DNA of 64,000 nucleotides, taken from assembly GCA_911728435.2 (NCBI GenBank), contig OU452202.1, positions 10,023,135 through 10,087,134 of the forward strand, written 5' to 3'. A model generated the notes under the pieces. The model did no database searches, was not told the origin of the DNA, and saw only the letters and a list, made by a program, of their open reading frames with translations. Below, piece after piece: positions 50,705 through 62,956 of the stretch. This DNA comes from Apoderus coryli (lineage: Eukaryota; Arthropoda; Insecta; Coleoptera; Attelabidae). Made by a program: the position numbers and the translations under genes. Every line of letters starts with the position of its first letter. Position 1 is the first letter of the stretch.

Positions 50705-53700
50705 TTACGACCATTCTTTCATTATATTTTCATATTCCACATCAACAATAAACGGTTTATCGATATTTCTTATCATATTTTCACCACAATAAACACATTC
50801 TGATGCAATTATATTATCAATTTCACCCTTGATGGCGTCTCTGGTCGACATTCCTGATGAATTCGTGCTGACAGTGTCGAAATTCGATTGCAGATTGACA
50901 GTTTTTAATTGCCGTTCTAAGTCTAACAGTCTATTCTTTTTTGCTGGCCCTGAAATAAATTTCTCTACAAAAACTAGAATATTATCTGTATTTTAAAATA
51001 AACAATTTTGTTGTTGTTAACGATAGTTCTAAAATAGTACATATTTTGTATCCGGACCAAAATTCGGAGTACTAGAAGTTTCGAGACAGCCTCATCTGTC
51101 ATCCGCACATAGTCAATATTGACTTTTAGAAAACCTTAACTTCATCTCTTCTCATTCGCGTTTTTATGAACGATATAATCTCCCAATTTCCTAAAGTTAG
51201 GGTTAATGATCTGCTGTGTCTTATAATTGTCTATTTAATAGGATAAACCTCGTCCAGTGAAATTTAATTAAATTAAGTAGACATAATCTTCAATTAAAGA
51301 GTGATGTTGGTTAAAAATGCGTAGCTTACCTAAAGATGGTTCCAATTCCTTTAAAAGACAGTCCGAATGGAACTTATGATGACAAGGAAATATATAAAAC
51401 GGTTTTATCATCAATGTAACACTACAAATTTCACACGTATCTGTACTATTGATAAATGTGTATCTGTTTCTAAATGAATGTATTTCATCTCTGATTTGCT
51501 CCGCAGATTTTGTTGCTTCCTCCATGTCATCTTTCAGACTTTGTATGTATTGATTATATTCCTAAAATAAACAAAACTTTTATACTGTCTTTAGTTAGTT
51601 GGTTGAGTATGAAAAAACAACACTGTTTCATTTCTCGACGTTTCGACTTCTATAACGTCATCAGGAAACTAAATGGAAATTACAAATAAATTGAGAAAAA
51701 TAATTAAAATGCTTGAAATAAAAAGACAGTATATACACACATTAAAAAATCGATAGGAATATTGCTAAAACACATTAATCTTATGAGCAAATAGGCAAAC
51801 AATTTCTAGTGGCATGGAAGAAAGATAGTTTTTTTTTGTCTAGATGTTAACAGACCGATTTTTAAGAATACGGTTGTGTCAACAAATGAAACATTAGTGT
51901 TTTCTTTCAAGAGATTTTTCGATGCATTAGAATAATAGTAATATATTATGTAGAGTCAGGAATTACCGACTAATTATGTCAAATATATGCCTTACCTTTA
52001 GTGAATTACAAATTGGTTCTTTAAAATGATCGATAGTAACAAAATCAGAAAAGAACGGTAGTATATCTTCAATTTTAATCAAATCACATTGTTGTAAAAA
52101 TGCCATAGCTTGTTCGATATCGTCTTTGCCACTGACAATATGTTGAGCTAAAAATGCATAATCGAACACAAAACAGCAACAAAGCAAACAAAAAAGTCAC
52201 CTCCGCGATTTTATATTTAACCCATTATCATTCCTAAGTCAATTACCTAAATTTACTTGTGGTAAAAGTGAAAAAACAAACACATACTTGAAATAAAATT
52301 GAACATAAATTAACAAAACGTGTATCTAATTTGAAAGAATTTATTATTAACTCATTATTACTGCATTTTCAAATTTCCTCCAATTTTTTTTATTTTCACT
52401 TTACGAAATTGACTATGAATCTAGAACTCAAACCACTGACTGTCAGTGAATGATGGAAATCATACTTTCGTACTTCAATATCACAGTGTAATGGTTTCAA
52501 AATAAAATCGTGGACGTGATGTTGTTTGCTTTATCATTACATTGCATTCCCCTGTGAGATTTGTACCTATCTTTAACCATAATTTTTTGCGTAACTCTAT
52601 GTCAGTTTCAGGAGACATGTTGGCCATTTTCTTCGCTAATTCAATATTAACAGTTAAAGCTAGGTCAACAGCCTTTTCCCACAAACCTAACAAACCAGAC
52701 AATTGAACTGAAGCCTCTGTCAAGTTGTGTTCATGACACAGTCTTAGCGCAAAATGAACATCGTAGTTAACCTAAAACAATATTTTTATTAAATACAACT
52801 GCTGGGTTGGGTTGTTGGTGGTTGTCAAGAAGGGGCTTGGACTTTCCTTAACTTTTTCAATTATTTGTTTTTCAAAAGTAGCAGTAGTAGTTGAGAAATT
52901 TTAACATGGAAAAAGTCAAATTTATAAAGCACCAAAATCGTTCGGTTTTACCATGAAAATCAACATTGAATTGTAAAAGTACAGCAAGCAAACGTTCAGT
53001 AGGTGATCTAAAGCGAAAACAGCCAGAACTGAACGTGTATCATGTGATAGATAATGTATAAAAAGAAAATTCCGCCGTTCCTCACTGCGATGGATTAGAC
53101 GGTTTACTTTTTTTTTTGATGGAAGATTTAAATGATTTGCGAACTAAGACTTTGTAGATTATCCACGACAACTAAACTGCCGATTTATTGACTGTCTGGT
53201 TATGACGAGACATCATCTTAAGTTCTGATTATGATACATTCGAAACATGTAACTTATAACTACTTTTAATTTTACTTTTAAAACCTTCGACAATTAAGGA
53301 GAGTTAATCTTATATTTCCCACAGTAAATTTCTCAAAATATTAACTAAACAATTAAATACATTGGATATATGAACATAAATGATCTTCAGTATCAGCTGT
53401 ACCGGTTTCGTGAATTATTTTTAACTAGTTACTTACCAAACTGATTTCTTGACCTTGAGAGTTTAAATAGTGCATAAACTTCGCACTGTCATATTTCACA
53501 TACAATGAAATCAAAAAATTGTGAATTGCTTTCTCAGTATTTTTTAATGTGTCGATACAAAATTCCAAATACCTAGAATTAGGAATTTACAAATAATACA
53601 ATAAATGAATGCTATTCACAAAGCAAACCTATTACAAGAAAACTGTATTCCTGATTATAGTGTTCTAGAATCTTTCAATTTGAACTTAATTCTGCATTAA

Positions 53701-56700
53701 ATAGGGTACTAAAATTCAGGGTTTTATATTTAAGATAAGCATGTAATCGTTGTTTGAATGAAGTTTTTCGAATAAAACCATATTTCTAGATACGTTTTTA
53801 AACTAGGATTTCTGCCATTACAGCAAAGGTTTAATTCGTATTAAGATTAATACATGACATAAATATGATTTTTTTAATTAAAGACTGCAAACTCTTATAT
53901 TTTATTCTTCAATAAATATCTTAAAAACAACTTCACCTACAAGTTAATCATATTTTTTGTCTATGTAGAAACTTAATTTGTAACAAAAATCAAATATAAA
54001 TAAGTGACGTCCTGGATATTTCGGGTATAACAGGAAGTCACACAATATCAAATTTAAATAGGACTCTTAAGTTCCAAATAACAAACTTTTAAACGAACGA
54101 CTTGCCCGTAAACGTTTAATGAACGGGTTGGGGGGATATCCCTGTATATCTGGAAACTCGTTTCCATATTGCTTTATGGATATGGAAAATATTGCACTAA
54201 TGATCAGTATCAATACGAATAAAGAATCTACAATGATTGCAGATGAGACGGCACGGTATTTAAAATTGAAAATATGGGATCAGATTTTAAGTACATTGGC
54301 ATACATTCACTTACTTAATTCTATATTAAAATAAGCTAGATGGGTATTTTAAAACATACCTTATGACTTCTAAGGCATGTAATTCTCCGCTACAAGAAAC
54401 TAAAGCTGGTAGCAAACGTAACGGTACCAGTTTGCGTTTTTGTTCAATAAAAGTTTTTACCATAGGTTTGGGAACTTCTTGCATCAAAATTGGTGCAAAC
54501 TGATAATACAATTCTAAATTGTTTTGGCTTTTTAATACTTCTAATGCCTCATGGAAGCTGTTCTTAAAAATGTGCTGTCTTATAAGCTACAACAAGAATT
54601 ACTCAAAGTATTTTAAATCATTGTTATATAAATAATATACTGTAACATAGGATTACTGTTGTAAGTAAAAATCCTAATTAGTTTTAAAGAGAAACAATTG
54701 GTTATGAAGGGAAATAAATAAAAAATTGGAAATAGAAGAGAGGCAAATTACTCCTGTTATTTATAAAACCGTACAGTCTAATTAAAGAATTTGTTTAACT
54801 TTAAGTTAGAGACACGGAATGAGAAGTAGCAAAAACTACACAGCCGGAGTTTTATTTAAAAAAAGGACTAAAGTTGAAATATCATGCTTCCTATACCATC
54901 CACAAATTTACGAAAAAGTTGTAAAATCCCAGGATTATTTTTAATGATTTAGGTGAATACTTACTTGCTCAAAGTCTTTGTTAACAATTGTAAGTTTTAT
55001 AAGATTTATCTTATCACCATGGCTTGCCATTAACTGAGAAATCGTACCTTTAAAAAATATACATTTAACTTATAAACTGATTTTTTTTTGTTAAATACAT
55101 AACATCTACTTCAAATAAATAAAAAAACATTTTTTGTATAATTTTTGATTTATGTAGCTTATAGATGCATGTGCATACTAAATAAACTTTCCCTCAATCC
55201 ATCCAAGTGCAAATATATCAGTTTTACGAAGAAGAGGGCATCAATAATTACACTTATTCCAGTCATTAGGTGCAATTATCACGGTGTGAATCTGTCACTG
55301 ATTTGAGAATCATGTTTGATTCAAAGTTTACGTTTGTTGAGCATATCAGCAATGTGGTACTTGAGACGGGTAGGACTTATGGTTTTCTGGTTAGGAATTG
55401 CAAGGATATTAAAAACACAGATGCTCTTGAAATGCTGTACTTTGCCTATGTGCGCTGCAAGCTGGAATATGGGTGACTGATATGGTAAATATAGAAACAT
55501 GAAATAAACTAATATTGTATGCGAACTGAAACAAAATTCCGTTGGTTAGAACACCTGACCGGCAATCGGGAGATGTTGGGTTTGACTCCCACTAGTGACA
55601 CGGAATTTTCCTTCAGTTCGTATACAATATTTATTTAGTATTTAGTTTATTTCATGTTGCTATATTTATATTATACAGTGTCAACTTTCATTTATCTGGT
55701 GTTTGCAGCTTGCAATGAGAAATAACAATGCATTGTGGCAGTGTGTACTTTGTGACGTCTTTAAATTAAGGATCTCAACGTAGCACTGCATACAGACAAG
55801 GCGTTAATGTATACGGACTGAAAGAAATTTCTACTATGTGCCACGGTAGTTCAATTGGTTAGAATACCTGACCGGTAATCGGGAGATGTTGGGTTCGAAT
55901 CCCACTTGTGACACAGGATTTTTTTTCAGTTCGTATACAATATTAGTTTATTGCCATATCCATATTTAATGTTTCTTTCTAAATTTAAAAATGAAAAAGT
56001 TAAGGGGAGTGGCAAATTTCAGCGGAACACCCTGTACCTTATATAAATATATTATATATTGAGAACATTTCTATGAAGAAAAATGCAAGGAAATAGAAGA
56101 GCTACAACGCAGATTTGACTTGTATAACCTACATAAGAAGGTAAAAGAATTGGCAGGTATCAGAAAAGGAAAGATTACTACAATCCTCTTAGATAAAAAT
56201 GGGAAAACACTATCAAACACAGAAGACAAACTGAAGAGATGGCAGGAATATATAAAAGACCTTTTCGACGATGTGAGAAATATCACATCCGTAGCTAGGG
56301 TAGGACTGGAAGACGGAGGTCCCGAAATCACGAAAGACGAAGGCACCCACACACTAACCAACATGAGCAACTGTAAATCTCCTGGCCCCGACGGAATTCC
56401 TATCGACATTCTTAAGATCATAAGTGATCAAGATTTGGATGTCGTGGTGAGACTCTTGAACAGAGTCTATGGGTCTGGAAAACTACCAAAGGAATGGCTC
56501 TCATCAGTTTTCATATGTTTACCGAAAAAATCGGGTGCAAAAGAGTGCAGTGACCACCGTACCGTAAGCCTCATGTCCCACACTTTGAAACTACTGTTAA
56601 AAATTATACTCAACCGCATCCACCAGAAACTCGATTTGGGTATAAGTGACAGTCAGTTTGGCTTTCGCAAAGGATTAGGTACAAGAGAAGCACTATTCGC

Positions 56701-59700
56701 ATTCAACGTAATAGTGCAACGATGCCTAGATGTTAATCAGGACGTATATGCCTGCTTCATCGACTATAATAAGGCGTTTGACAGGGTCCGCCACGACCAG
56801 TTGATGGAAATATTACAATGTAAAAACCTAGACCACCAAGACCTGCAAATTATCTCAAATCTCTATTACAACCAAAATGCCACCGTCAAAGTGGATCAAC
56901 AAAATTCTGGCACCATCTCAATAAAGAGAGGTGTACGTCAAGGTTGTGTTCTGTCACCTATTTTGTTTAATGCCTACTCTGAAGAGATTCTAGAAAGGGC
57001 AATGGAAAATGACAGTGCAGATACGCTGATGATACCGCAATTTTAACGGAAAACCTGGAAGATCTACAAAGAATCATGGACAAACTTGTTCGATATAGCG
57101 AAGAATACGGCCTTACACTCAACGTAAACAAAACAAAGTTCATGAAAATAACAAAGGCCCAGACTAACAACAAACAGATAATCGTCAAAGGTGAACTCAT
57201 CGAACAGGTAGAGAAGTACACTTATCTTGGAACAACAGTTACTTGTAATAACGACTACACGAAAGAAATAAAAGCACGCATAGAAATAGGAAGGTCCAAT
57301 TTCAATAGCATGAAAGGAGTTTTGTGCAATAGAGGTCTGAGCCTTAAACTGAGACTGAGACTAGTTAGATGTTATTTTTTTGCCACTCTGCTTTATGGCG
57401 TCGAGGCATGGACTTTGAACGCAGAAATAACCTAAAGACTAGAAGCTTTTGAAATGTGGGTGTACAGAAGAGTACTGAAGGTTGATCGGATAACTAACTT
57501 AGTAATACTTGAACGACTAAACATAGAAAGAGAGTTATTAATAACAATTAAAAGCAGAAAACTTCAGTATCTGGGCCATGTGACTCGTGGACCAAGATAT
57601 GCCTTACGTCAATTGATAATGCAGGGAAGGATCCAAGGTACAAGAAGCGTGGGTAGAAGAAGGATATCCTGGTTGAGAAACTTGAGAGAGTGGTTTGGAT
57701 GTTCCCCGATAGAGCTTTTTAGAGCAGCTGCATCCAAAATAAGATTTGCCATGATGATCGCCAATCTTCGTCGCGGAGATGGCACCTAGAGAGAGATATT
57801 TAGGGGGATACTATCGTTTATTGGCTTTAAATAAACGGATAATTTTGAAGAAGTTGCGAATCTAGATTTGATATTATAGTTTTTCAATCTTTTGGAAATG
57901 CGGTCAATTATATCTTGTACATTATGAAGTAACGACTTGAGCAACTGGGGACTGAGACACACTAATGTTATCGGTGTTGGAACTAGGTAATTTATATTTT
58001 GCTATAGATCTTTGCATATTATTTTATAGTTATTGGAGAGTTGAACAGATGTAAGATATAGGTCCAATTCAAGAGATTCGGGTTGTGCAGAGAATATGGG
58101 CTGGATGGTGATGTGAATGTGTGTTGAGATAACTATCAGTGTATGTTATCTTCCTATATATTAAATATCCTACCGACATATTTGGCTTACGACTAATAAG
58201 GTCTAAAAAGGGCGAATTGGTTTCAACTATAAGAATGTCATTAACATAAATATATCTTCGATATTTTTGATTTAAGTGGGTAGGAACTTATGCCTTGATC
58301 TTCAAAATTTTCCATAAATATATTTGCTATTGACTGGAACGTGGATAGTTCATGCCAGCGTGAAGAGATATGTTGATGACAAATCAGAAAATCTAATAAA
58401 AAATGTTAAATCTTAGAGTTGGCCGATCTAAGTTGTGAGAGATACAATTAAATAATTTAATCAAAAATTGTGAAATTATATGTATAAAACATGAATAATT
58501 TAATAATTAACTATTATAAGTAAATTAACAACTAACGAAAATTACCTTTATTATTTCTTATGCAATCGGATACTTTCTGCAGAGCCAAAAATATTTCAAA
58601 TTCTTTCTGAATACTATCGTAAGCAGCACTACGTTCTAATCCTTGCAATTGTATATCTTCTAATTTATTCAAATATAATTCAACCACCCACAGGACAATC
58701 ATTGTTATCTGTGTTTTGTCTTGAGGCTTAAGTGTATCTAAGGAAAATTGCATTTAATATTAAAATAATTTAAATAAAATACGGGCTGCTCTTATTCCTC
58801 TACCTTATCTAACTGGGAACCAAAAATGTTCTTAAACAGGTTTATTTATATATACAGGGTGTCCCGAAATTAACTTAAAATAATTTAAGGAGACATTCTA
58901 CACGCGAAAATAAGATTTTTTTTCATATTCAGATCCAGGGTGGTTTCCTGACGATCGGTTTTTAGTAGTATTTCCGCAACGCGTCTCGATATCAAAATGA
59001 GATTTGGCACACTTACGTATCTTTGTAGGAAAGGTAGAAGTTGTTCTGTTAACCCTTAATACGCATTCCCACCCTGTTTCTTGTATTATCGTAGCCGTAT
59101 CATAATATTGAGATGAAAATGAAATATAACGACTATTATACAGGCTATTAATGACAAACTATTTGACAGTAAGTAACTTATTAGTTTTTTCATGGCATGC
59201 TAATTTCAAAAAGTGAATATCTGACATTCTTGCTTTGATGGGCATTGCTAAGCTGCTTTATTGTCATGTATAAATTTAATTAAATAGATTTTTATATACC
59301 TGACAGAAGCATATGTCTTTTACATATACATATTAATACATTGAAAATGCTTTATTTTTCCTACGTTCGGCCAAGGCTGGAATATTGTTCCTTGGTATGG
59401 AATCCATACTATGATAGTCATAGTGTATTGATCGAGAAAGTTCAACGTAAATTTTTGAAGTATCTTTGTTTTAAAACGGATGGCATATATCCCACGCGAG
59501 GACTCCCTTATGATTATTATATTGACAGGTTTAATGTACAGAGTTTGTTAGTTAGAAGGAGCTTAGCATCTGTAAGCTTTTTGCATAAAATGCTTCACAA
59601 TCGCATCGATTGCCCGGATCTGCTTAGAAGGTTAAATTTTATGGTGCCAAGAGCGCCTGCAAGGCGTATGCATACTTTTCATTGTGATAGAGCCAATACT

Positions 59701-62700
59701 AATGTTTTGTTGAAATCTCCCATTCATACTATGTGTTTAACTTTTAACTTGATCGACCAGCACTGTGATATTTATAATGATTCTTTAAGTCATGTGTTGT
59801 CATCTGTTGAATTGCCCTTGAGAATTGCGGGGAACTATAATGTGTGACTAGTTGGATCGTTCTGCGGATAGTTTATATTGATTTTATATTGATTTTGGAA
59901 CGAGTTGTATATTGCTGTATGATTATTATTATTATTATTTTGACGTGTGTATATTACACTTTTTTGTACATTGTTCTGTAAATGGTTATTATACTGTAGA
60001 ACAATAAAGCAATTATTATTATTATTATTATTTACATGGCCACCTGATTATATATATATCCAAAAATGTCACAGTAAAGTATATCATATATTATATTTTT
60101 AGAAAGCGAATTTAATGCTCTTTCAAATTTGAAGATAACATATAGGGTGTTCCATAAGAATAATCTAATTTACACGTCGTATCTAAAAAATGAAACATCC
60201 TGTATAAAAACTCATTGTATCAGTGTATTCTTCTCAAAAAAACTGGTAAAAAGTGTTTTCAGAAATTCATTATCTCTTAAAATGCATAAGTTAGAAAGAT
60301 TTAAAAAAATTTGAAACAGGGCGTGGACTAGAAAAGATATCAAAATGCGGTTTGCGCCAATCAATTACTAATAAGATTTGAGCATCGCAAACGGAGGTCC
60401 ACTTTTTTATATTTTTGGACACACCCTGTACAATGTTTTGTCAACATTCTTTTATCCCAAATTATTCAAAGGAATAAAAACAACCCTGGAATACACTACC
60501 TAATTTATTTCTGAGGAATATCTGCAACGAATCAGGTTGATCTACTTGAATAAATTTCAAGCAAATCTCTTCGAAACTCGATTGAGTTTCCGCATACCTT
60601 TGTGCACTTAGTTCATACTGTTTCTTAGCAAATAACATATCGGCTTCTTTAATTAAAACTTGATTATAGTAGGCTTCGTTGCCGCGCGAATATTTTTTTG
60701 CTAATTGAAACTCTTGATTCGCACAAAAGATCTGCCATACGTTCCGCTCTTCCTTTGTTATTTTAAATCGGAACATTGCACTTTCTGTGATCGCCCATAT
60801 TTCACCTAAAAATAAAATAATGCATCATTTATCAATATATTATATTTTTTATAATAAATTGGCATATCCATGTTTATATGCACTGCTGAAAATTATTTCA
60901 AAATCTGCCCTCGTACTTCAAATAAGTATTTGATATTAAGTAACTTTTATGTACATTTTCTGTTATATATATCTTACCTGTTCTCGGATCTGTGATAATA
61001 TTAACCAATTTTCCAAAAGCTTCATTATAATTATCTTCATATACCACCTCTTCATTAAGTAAACACATGCCCTTAGTGCTGTCACTGTATGCCAATAGGA
61101 TGTGAAATTGTGTCAAAACTAATGATACTGGGAATTTTTTTGACACCGAATAGTCCTCGTAGAGAGGCTTTGGATATTGTATCAATTTTGTTTTAGATTT
61201 GATGGCACCTACAGTGTCATCTACATTGATATCAACCTTAAATCATAAATCTAATAAAACTGTTACACTGGTTGGTAATGAGTCAAAATTAAGACATCTT
61301 ATTGGTTGAAAAGTAGAGGTGAGAAATTTTCGGTAAAATACTTGTGGTATGATCCCCTATATTCCCAATTTTAAAAACACACCTGTCCATATAGAATGCC
61401 TTTTTCAGTAGTCCATGCAAATGTGTTGGGACTGGTCAAATTTTCAGACCAAAATTGCAATTTCGAATGTCGCAAATTCCCATCACTTTCTAAAAACATA
61501 ATGTATTATTAGTTGTAGTAAGTAAGTTAACTTTATTTAAAAAATATGAAGTCATCTCATATTCCACCAGTGAAACAGGAAGATTTGAGGTGGGGCCGGC
61601 CCCGAACGGCAATGCGGTGGGGAAGAATCGGTCAGCAGTATTATCTATCAAGGTCTTCAATATCACTCCTACAAAATACATTCTCTTAATCCGGGTGATT
61701 ATGAACAGCGTATCTGATTTTGTGAGGTTATGATTGCTAGATTGGAAAAAATGACAACCAAGTAGTTTTGGATGTCAAAGGAGGACATTTAGCGGATGTA
61801 GTATTTAAAACATGTTTTTTGCATTGTAAATCAAATGGGACTTTATTATTTCCTATTAATGTATCACAACATAGTGGACAATGAGGACCTCAACATAATA
61901 TTTGTTCTAGCTCTATCACAATGAAATAATTGGTAGTTTCATGAGTTTATTCGCGGAACAGTAAGACGGAATCCTTGAAGCAGCTCAGGACAATCAATAA
62001 CGCCATTAAACACTTTACAAACATTGCTTATGCATGCAAGATCCCGCCTCAATTGCAATGATTGCACACCAAATCTGCCCGTTAGATAGCCATACGGCAC
62101 GCCACGCTCAGGATAACTACCATCGGAGTTAAAGCAAAGATACTTCAAAAATTTGCGCTGTACTCCTTCGATGTTTTGCTTGTAACAACCATAGCAGGGA
62201 TACCAGATCAGAGAGCAATATTCAAGTTTGGATCTGACGTACGCGAAGTACAGTTTTTTTAGCGTATTAATATTGCGAAAAGATCTGCCATTTCTAACGA
62301 TACAACCATATGCCTTGGATGCATTAGCTATCATCGTCATTATGTGTTCGCTGAAGGTAAAGCGCGATTCGAACACAACACCAAGATCCCTGGTAGTTTC
62401 CACACGTGACAATGCAGCGTCATGAATCGCGTATTCAAAATCAATAGGCAACGTTCTCCTAGTATATGACACAACTTTACACTTTACCGGGTTCAACATA
62501 AGATTATTAGCATCACACCAATCCCCGACCGAGTTCAGACTGTCTTGCAAAACATGACAGTCGTCAACAGAGTCCACAGTGGAGTAGATCTTCAGATCAT
62601 CAGCAAAAATCAATCTTTCAGATTTTAAATTCTTTACCAGGTCGTTAATAAAAAGATTGAACAGTAGTGGTCCCAGATTCTTATTATATTATTTATGAAA

Positions 62701-62956
62701 TCCTCCCGTTTCTTTGACGAACCCTGTATCTAGTTAGTTGAAATTACCTACCTAAAAATGTTTCCTGTTCAGGTATATTCAAATATCTGTTAAATACTTG
62801 CTGCAATAACGGCTTCTCATCTGAATCAGCTTTACCAACAAAATAATATAATCTACTGGGAGTAGCAGCAAAAATAACGTATTTATCTGAAGTAACTAAT
62901 TTAAAATATTTTAAACCAGTAATTGGAATATTACTTCCTTTACCAACATCAAATAC
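50705..62956 (-). CDS. dor: Vps18 / deep orange, HOPS and CORVET subunit (5' partial)
   Basis: Core class C Vps protein for endosome/lysosome tethering and fusion. Exons in transcription order: 62752-62956, 61383-61489, 60978-61236, 60500-60805, 58546-58737, 54965-55047, 54360-54586, 53437-53572, 52567-52771, 51996-52147, 51330-51561, 50705-50949; all junction phases agree. Blocks match Vps18 in order: AATPSRLYYFVG (beta-propeller), ESDGNLRHSKLQFWS, VSLVLTQFHILLAYSD, QVLIKEADMLFAKKQYELSAQRYA, FYKF-like YYQFAPILMQ, KAIHNFLISLYVKYDS, ELRKKLWLKIAQHIV, KIEDILPFFSDFVTIDHFKE, and the C-terminal RING (CEICS...CHHKFHSDCL...CVYCGENM). The N-terminal propeller exons lie right of the window; 63593-63634 may be one more exon (ending DGL before VFDVGKG), unproven. 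Introns hold many retroelement pieces. Confidence 0.94.
55270..55485 (+). mobile_element. LINE RT C-terminal fragment
   Basis: Reads SVTDLRIMFDSKFTFVEHIS and MLYFAYVRCKLEYG, then a stop, LIW. Same clade as the fragments at 59310-60031 and 61941-62680. It is cut at 55485, where the tRNA-like inverted-repeat element begins. Confidence 0.75.
55486..55668. repeat. Inverted-repeat element with tRNA-like core, copy 1
   Basis: Outer arms of about 50 bp pair: TAAATATAGAAACATG, AATAAACT and AATATTGTATGCGAACTGAA at left against their complements at right (55612-55668). The centre (about 55537-55600) is tRNA-like, CACCTGACCGGCAATCGGGAG followed by a mutated B box GGTTTGACTCC. It interrupts a LINE fragment. 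No coding potential. Confidence 0.65.
55806..55970. repeat. Inverted-repeat element with tRNA-like core, copy 2
   Basis: Left arm truncated (AATGTATACGGACTGAAAG), right arm CAGTTCGTATACAATATTAGTTTATT intact and homologous to copy 1. The core contains a better preserved tRNA-like sequence (55840-55913). It lies about 140 bp from copy 1, same orientation. Confidence 0.65.
55840..55913 (+). ncRNA. tRNA-like sequence (Thr-GGT-like), probable pseudo-tRNA
   Basis: Folds roughly as a tRNA: acceptor GCCACGG/TTGTGAC with one mismatch and two wobbles, D stem GTTC/GAAT, anticodon stem CCTGA/TCGGG with the 7-nt loop CCGGTAA, T arm with GGTTCGAATCC. A box TAGTTCAATTGG and B box are intact, so Pol III transcription is possible. 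Position 33 is C instead of the near-universal T, and it is embedded in a repeat, so a functional tRNA is unlikely. The loop would give anticodon GGT. Confidence 0.55.
56063..57836 (+). mobile_element. RTE-like non-LTR retrotransposon, 5'-truncated, frameshifted
   Basis: Three consecutive frames: 56063-57046, 57029-57435 and 57438-57789. RT blocks: NCKSPGPDGIPIDILK, SQFGFRKGLGTREALFAF, CFIDYNKAFDRVRHDQL, RQGCVLSPILFNAYSEEI, then a frameshift just before the active site YADDTAIL (57024 onward). The C-terminal part has YTYLGTTVTC, LLYGVEAWTL, a stop, and RKLQYLGHVTRGPRY. Typical of RTE-type insect LINEs. A small deletion just before the active site accounts for the first shift. Lies in the Vps18 intron 55048-58545, antisense to it. 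Confidence 0.85.
58050..58365 (-). mobile_element. Penelope-like element RT fragment
   Basis: Minus strand, across two frames: STFQSIANIFMENFE, KRYIYVNDILIV-like, TNSPFLDLISRKP and YLIYRKITYTDSYLNTHSHHHPAH. The last resembles the VYRKPTHTDRYL..SHHHP block of Penelope RTs, and the first the SPVIANIFMEDFE block. Stops and at least one frameshift. The sequence further left (to about 57850) may be its continuation. It sits between the RTE element and a Vps18 exon. Confidence 0.65.
59310..60031 (+). mobile_element. LINE 3' end (RT thumb and C-terminus, ATT tail)
   Basis: From about 59327 the frame reads INTLKMLYFSYVRPRLEYCSLVWNP, QRKFLKYLCFKTDG, ending at the stop 59845-59847. The 3' UTR ends AATAAAGCAATTATT with an ATT repeat (60003-60031). 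Strongly 5'-truncated. Plus strand, antisense in a Vps18 intron. Confidence 0.85.
60143..60430. repeat. Small element with CAGGGTG-type ends
   Basis: Left end TATAGGGTGTTCCATAAG, right end GGACACACCCTGTA. The termini resemble mariner-type ends and are oriented toward each other, with about 290 bp of non-coding DNA. The arms beyond the ends do not pair convincingly. Related solitary ends are at 58855 (CAGGGTGTCCCG) and 56036 (ACACCCTGTA). Confidence 0.35.
61941..62680 (-). mobile_element. LINE RT fragment (active site to C-terminus)
   Basis: Reads GPLLFNLFINDLVKNLK, active site LIFADDLKIY, then VKCKVVSYTRRTLPIDFEYAI, TRDLGVVFESRFTFSEHI, and YFAYVRSKLEYCSLIWYP. Open for 224 residues from the active site, but both ends missing. 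Same clade as 55270-55485 and 59310-60031. In Vps18 intron 61490-62751, same strand as Vps18. Confidence 0.85.

Noticed and set aside
55840..55913. A functional tRNA-Thr gene
   Set aside because: C at position 33, weak acceptor stem and location inside a repeated element; described as tRNA-like instead.
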